DNA of 64,000 nucleotides, from contig MU394052.1 in the NCBI GenBank assembly GCA_022578605.1, positions 1,178,001 to 1,242,000 on the forward strand. Reading direction: 5' to 3'. Below are positions 61,025 to 64,000 of the stretch, piece after piece; positions within the stretch are counted from its first letter, which is position 1; each line of letters begins with the position of its first letter. Under the pieces are notes generated by a model that did no database searches, was not told where the DNA came from, and saw only the letters and a program-made list of their open reading frames with translations. Made by a program: the position numbers and the translations under genes. Origin of the DNA: Camillea tinctor (Eukaryota > Ascomycota > Sordariomycetes > Xylariales > Xylariaceae).

Positions 61025-62279
61025 CTAATCCAAAATGCCTTTCCTTTTCTCGAGACCGTACTCACATTGAGCGAAAAGCGTGTATGTGTCTGCATGGTTG
61101 AGGTTCTGCTCAGCACTCAGAGACTGGACAAATTCGTAGCCATAGCCATTGTAGTCCTCGGTACCCGCAACCTCGGTCAAGTGAGTTGTTTCGTGCAGGG
61201 CTGTGGTTTGTTGGTCCTGATCATGGCATACCGAGCTCGTGGGTTCAAGGGCCGAGAAGAAAAGCGGACAGTTGACCATATAGTCCTGAGATGGCAGAGT
61301 GTAGGCAAGCACACCGTTGCTGCAGGCGCCGTAGACGTCGGAGCAGTAGTAGGCCGCGCCACTGGTGGTGCTACCGCACTCACTGGCGATTTTGTTGAAA
61401 ACGTCGACGACATAGCTCCTTGTGCTAGAGTCGGTGTTCTTGAAGTACCTAGAGAGTATTGCGTTAGAATCTTGCTGCTCCAGATGTCCGAAAATATTAC
61501 CCCAAATTTCTTTATGAAATAGTCATTTTAGGGGGCTAAAACTGTAAAGAAATTAGGGGGGAAACACACTCTTCTAGCTTGCTGTCGTCTGATTGAGCTA
61601 CAGAGGCGGCCTCTTCAGCGAGGGCCGCACAGGCATTAATCGCATTGGTGGTCTGGGAAAGTTCGGTCCCTGTACAGTCATCCTGAACCTCTTGCCGCTT
61701 CATATGAAAGGTGGAGAAGACCTTGGCGGCCTCAACACCGTCAATTTTGGCTGACATGAGGTTCGTTGAGAAGGGGACTACGCCAGTAATTTTGGTCGAG
61801 TTATCGACGGCATAGCTCATGGCACCTTCAGAGAAGATGTCGAACGCCCCACCAATGCTCAGGTCATGTAGTTCGCCGATGTCGAAATCTGCCTCAACTG
61901 TCTCTCCGGCAGCGATGGTTTGGAAAGCTTCCTCCTCGAGATGAGCAGTGCTGACGCGAAGCCGGGCACCTCCGAAAGCAACCTTAGACTCTGTATTGAA
62001 CATATAAGCAACATATACGTAAGCGCGATGGTGACGACATGGCTATCTTTACTTACTTCCTTGATAGACCTTGACCTTCTCAACAGGGGCACTGTCTAGA
62101 AAGGTACCTGTCTTGAACACCTTCAAGCTAGAGGTACCAGTATTTGTGATGGTAGCTTTTACTCCAGTGTTACTGACCATCTGAAGTTTGATGTCAAGAG
62201 GCGATTCCCGTTTGTTAAGACCAACAGAAGCAGCACTGGCTGCTGTGGCTAGAAGGTAAATACTGGTGAGAAGCTTCAT
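61025..62279 (-). CDS. Deuterolysin (M35 neutral zinc metalloprotease), secreted
   Basis: Minus strand, exons 62279-62057, 61990-61570 and 61448-61025 give 355 residues (introns 66 and 121 bp; donors GTAAGT and GTGTGT; acceptors ATACAG and CTCTAG). A signal peptide covers about residues 1-18. The pro-region ends at K172-R173, a Kex2-type site, leaving a mature enzyme of about 182 residues starting QEVQDDC, the usual size of neutral protease II. The active site is H300-E301-x2-H304 with E301 as general base, and D313 in GTEDYNGYG is the third zinc ligand, the aspzincin pattern. Mature cysteines fit the known disulfide arrangement in number (six). Deuterolysins digest basic proteins outside the cell and are often induced by nitrogen limitation. 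The start was chosen because it gives the signal peptide directly; upstream in-frame ATGs would bury it. Confidence 0.94.
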
Positions 62280-64000
62280 CCTGGATGCTGGAACAATGCA
62301 AAATTCTTTAACTTGAAGCGCGAGGTAGATATGGTTTTGGGCTACGACGTATAAAAAAGGCCTGGTAAACAGCCCGTATTTATACCCAGTGGGTTGGAAC
62401 TGCTTCGCCTGGCTATATAAACCATATTGGGATTCGTATAGCATCACATAGGCTACACAGAGCGGAGTCCTTGAGTTCTCTGCATATCCTATACAGAATA
62501 ATATATTGCCAACGGCACAGAAGCCCAACGAGGAATGTCAATAGGATTATGCTGTAGCTAATGTTCTTCGTCAACAAATTCGGCTTTGACAATGCTGATC
62601 TGTAGATATATACCCTGATCCCTGAACCACTCCTCGTAGGCAATGACGGGGATCTAAGAGCTACATGGATGCTCACTATAGATGAATGTCCGTTCAACAC
62701 AGGACCGAAATATATTCCAGGTTGATAGACGATCCAAATACTAACTTCGGAAGGAGAACACGAAAGGTCTCGAGATGAAAATGGGTCTTTCTAGCTATAA
62801 AGACCTAGTGAGAATGTATCCTAACATTGTCCCTTGGGATGTCTTTTACGCTCATAGAATGTAGCCCCTTTACTGAGCGTGGAGGCTGAAACAATGATAG
62901 TCCGTGGAAGCCGGAGGCGATCTTACCACCCCCAGGTTCTTCAGCAGCATAGTCGTTAAGCATGATATGACGTGAACATATCCATCCTCACTTCGATCAT
63001 AACAAACGTGATTATCGGATTTCACGAAGCTGGGCGGTCTGTTTCGATTACTGAGCCTTGGCAGAAATCACCACCATGCAGCTTTCAGTTACGAAACAAA
63101 TGGATTTGACCAAGCTGATCGGCGCCGGGAAAATTCATCACATATGCCGGATTGCGTGTTGGGTTTAGGCTTCTCCCGAGCCAAGACAGACCAAGACAAA
63201 CGAACTTAGAATATCCAGGGCAGACGATAGCCATCCCTGCCGACTAAAGAAATGCCGTCCTATAAATCAAGTCGCGTTAGCAAGCCCTATTTTCTAGTCC
63301 TGACGCCAAGTTCTAGAAGTGACAATCCTTATAATATAACATCAAACTTGACCTCCATCGTCGTCCCTGTGATTATGTACTAGCTCCTCTGTTATGACAG
63401 TGTAGCTTGGCAATATAGGGGATCTAGAGTCCTAGACTAAACAGAGACTTGAAGACGACAACGTGTGGTAATGGGGTCAGCTAATAAGCTTAAAACAACC
63501 CAAGCCAATTTATCGCACACATTTGGCCACCTGCTCTTTTTGTCTAGGACCGCGTGGCACTCTCCCATGCTGCGAGGCCTCAACATGTGCTAAAGGATTC
63601 CACCTCTCACATAATGCCGATGATTGATTGGCCGGCTGCGAACAACGGAAAAGGCACCGAATCGGGTCAATAGTCGTTGGCTCGGCTATCAAGCTTGGGG
63701 TTATCGAGCAAGCCTCCATCGCGTGTTAGCCGCCAAGATAGGTGCGTAACCTATTCAAGAAGCTGGTTCGACCGGACTCGCAGATGATTGCAACTCATCT
63801 CGAATTTGCCACACCATCAGGCAGCACATTTATGATAACACGGACAAACATAAACATATCTATCGTGCTGAAGAACGAAGCTGGAGGTTCAAATGTGCAT
63901 GGAGTTTCTTTTTCCTTGTCTAAATTCGAATGCCGCCATTACCTTAGGATCATCCCAGAGGATTTCTTATTTCGATCTTCGAATCGCCAGGCCGAGATCG
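62280..64000. other. Upstream region of the deuterolysin gene and right end
   Basis: The first 150 bases hold the deuterolysin promoter. I see no gene in the remaining 1.6 kb; the window ends here, so part of an unseen gene's flank may be included. Confidence 0.5.
62377..62384 (-). promoter_or_regulatory. TATA box of the deuterolysin gene
   Basis: TATAAATA on the minus strand, about 100 bases upstream of the ATG at 62279; a perfect match to the TATA consensus at the usual distance. Confidence 0.6.

Noticed and set aside
1..64000. CRISPR array, rRNA operon, or secondary-metabolite gene cluster
   Set aside because: No regularly spaced repeats, no rRNA sequence, and no PKS, NRPS, terpene synthase or prenyltransferase frame was found.

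Overview
The window looks like nuclear DNA from a filamentous ascomycete (Pezizomycotina, probably a Sordariomycete). The evidence is short introns (mostly 55-180 bp) with GTAAGT/GTATGT-type donors and TAG/CAG acceptors, two Zn2Cys6 regulators, GH12, deuterolysin, 2EXR and SRR1-like proteins, and intergenic DNA sprinkled with CCTAGGTA/TACCTA motifs. I see no bacterial, viral or organellar genes, no rRNA, no convincing tRNA, no CRISPR array and no intact transposon.

Layout. 1-12.3 kb is gene-poor and holds one C2H2 zinc-finger regulator (4922-6098). 12.3-22.6 kb is denser: an F-box/LRR-like protein, a secreted GH12 endoglucanase (minus), an SDR oxidoreductase, a secreted intradiol ring-cleavage dioxygenase, and an mpaB/rubber-oxygenase-like protein (minus). 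24.4-25.7 kb encodes the mitochondrial phosphate carrier. 29.1-33.6 kb holds a FucP-like MFS sugar transporter, convergent with a single-pass, cysteine-rich Mid2-like surface protein. 33.6-44.5 kb is mostly non-coding around a Zn2Cys6 regulator whose zinc cluster is assembled through two micro-exons (38410-40659). 44.5-47.9 kb is a large intronless Zn2Cys6/fungal_trans regulator with polyQ and His-rich tracts. 51-64 kb has two 2EXR-domain proteins, a GT31-type glycosyltransferase with a PAN-like tail (minus), an SRR1-like protein and a secreted deuterolysin (minus).

How the genes fit together. Several products suit a plant-biomass or wood-associated life: cellulose/xyloglucan cleavage (GH12), aromatic ring cleavage (intradiol dioxygenase), sugar uptake (FucP-like MFS) and extracellular proteolysis (deuterolysin). 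They are not packed like a biosynthetic cluster, and there is no PKS, NRPS or terpene synthase, so joint regulation is only a possibility. The phosphate carrier is a core housekeeping gene. Exon joins below were worked out by hand from splice motifs, reading phase and family conservation; RNA-seq would settle them.

The clearest unusual signals are the 13-nt and 10-nt micro-exons inside a zinc-cluster domain, sharp blocks of very GC-rich third codon positions inside some genes but not others, the three-module CCPxGxxC surface protein, and the dispersed CCTAGGTACCTAGG-type palindromes. I did not find a clearly new multi-gene system.
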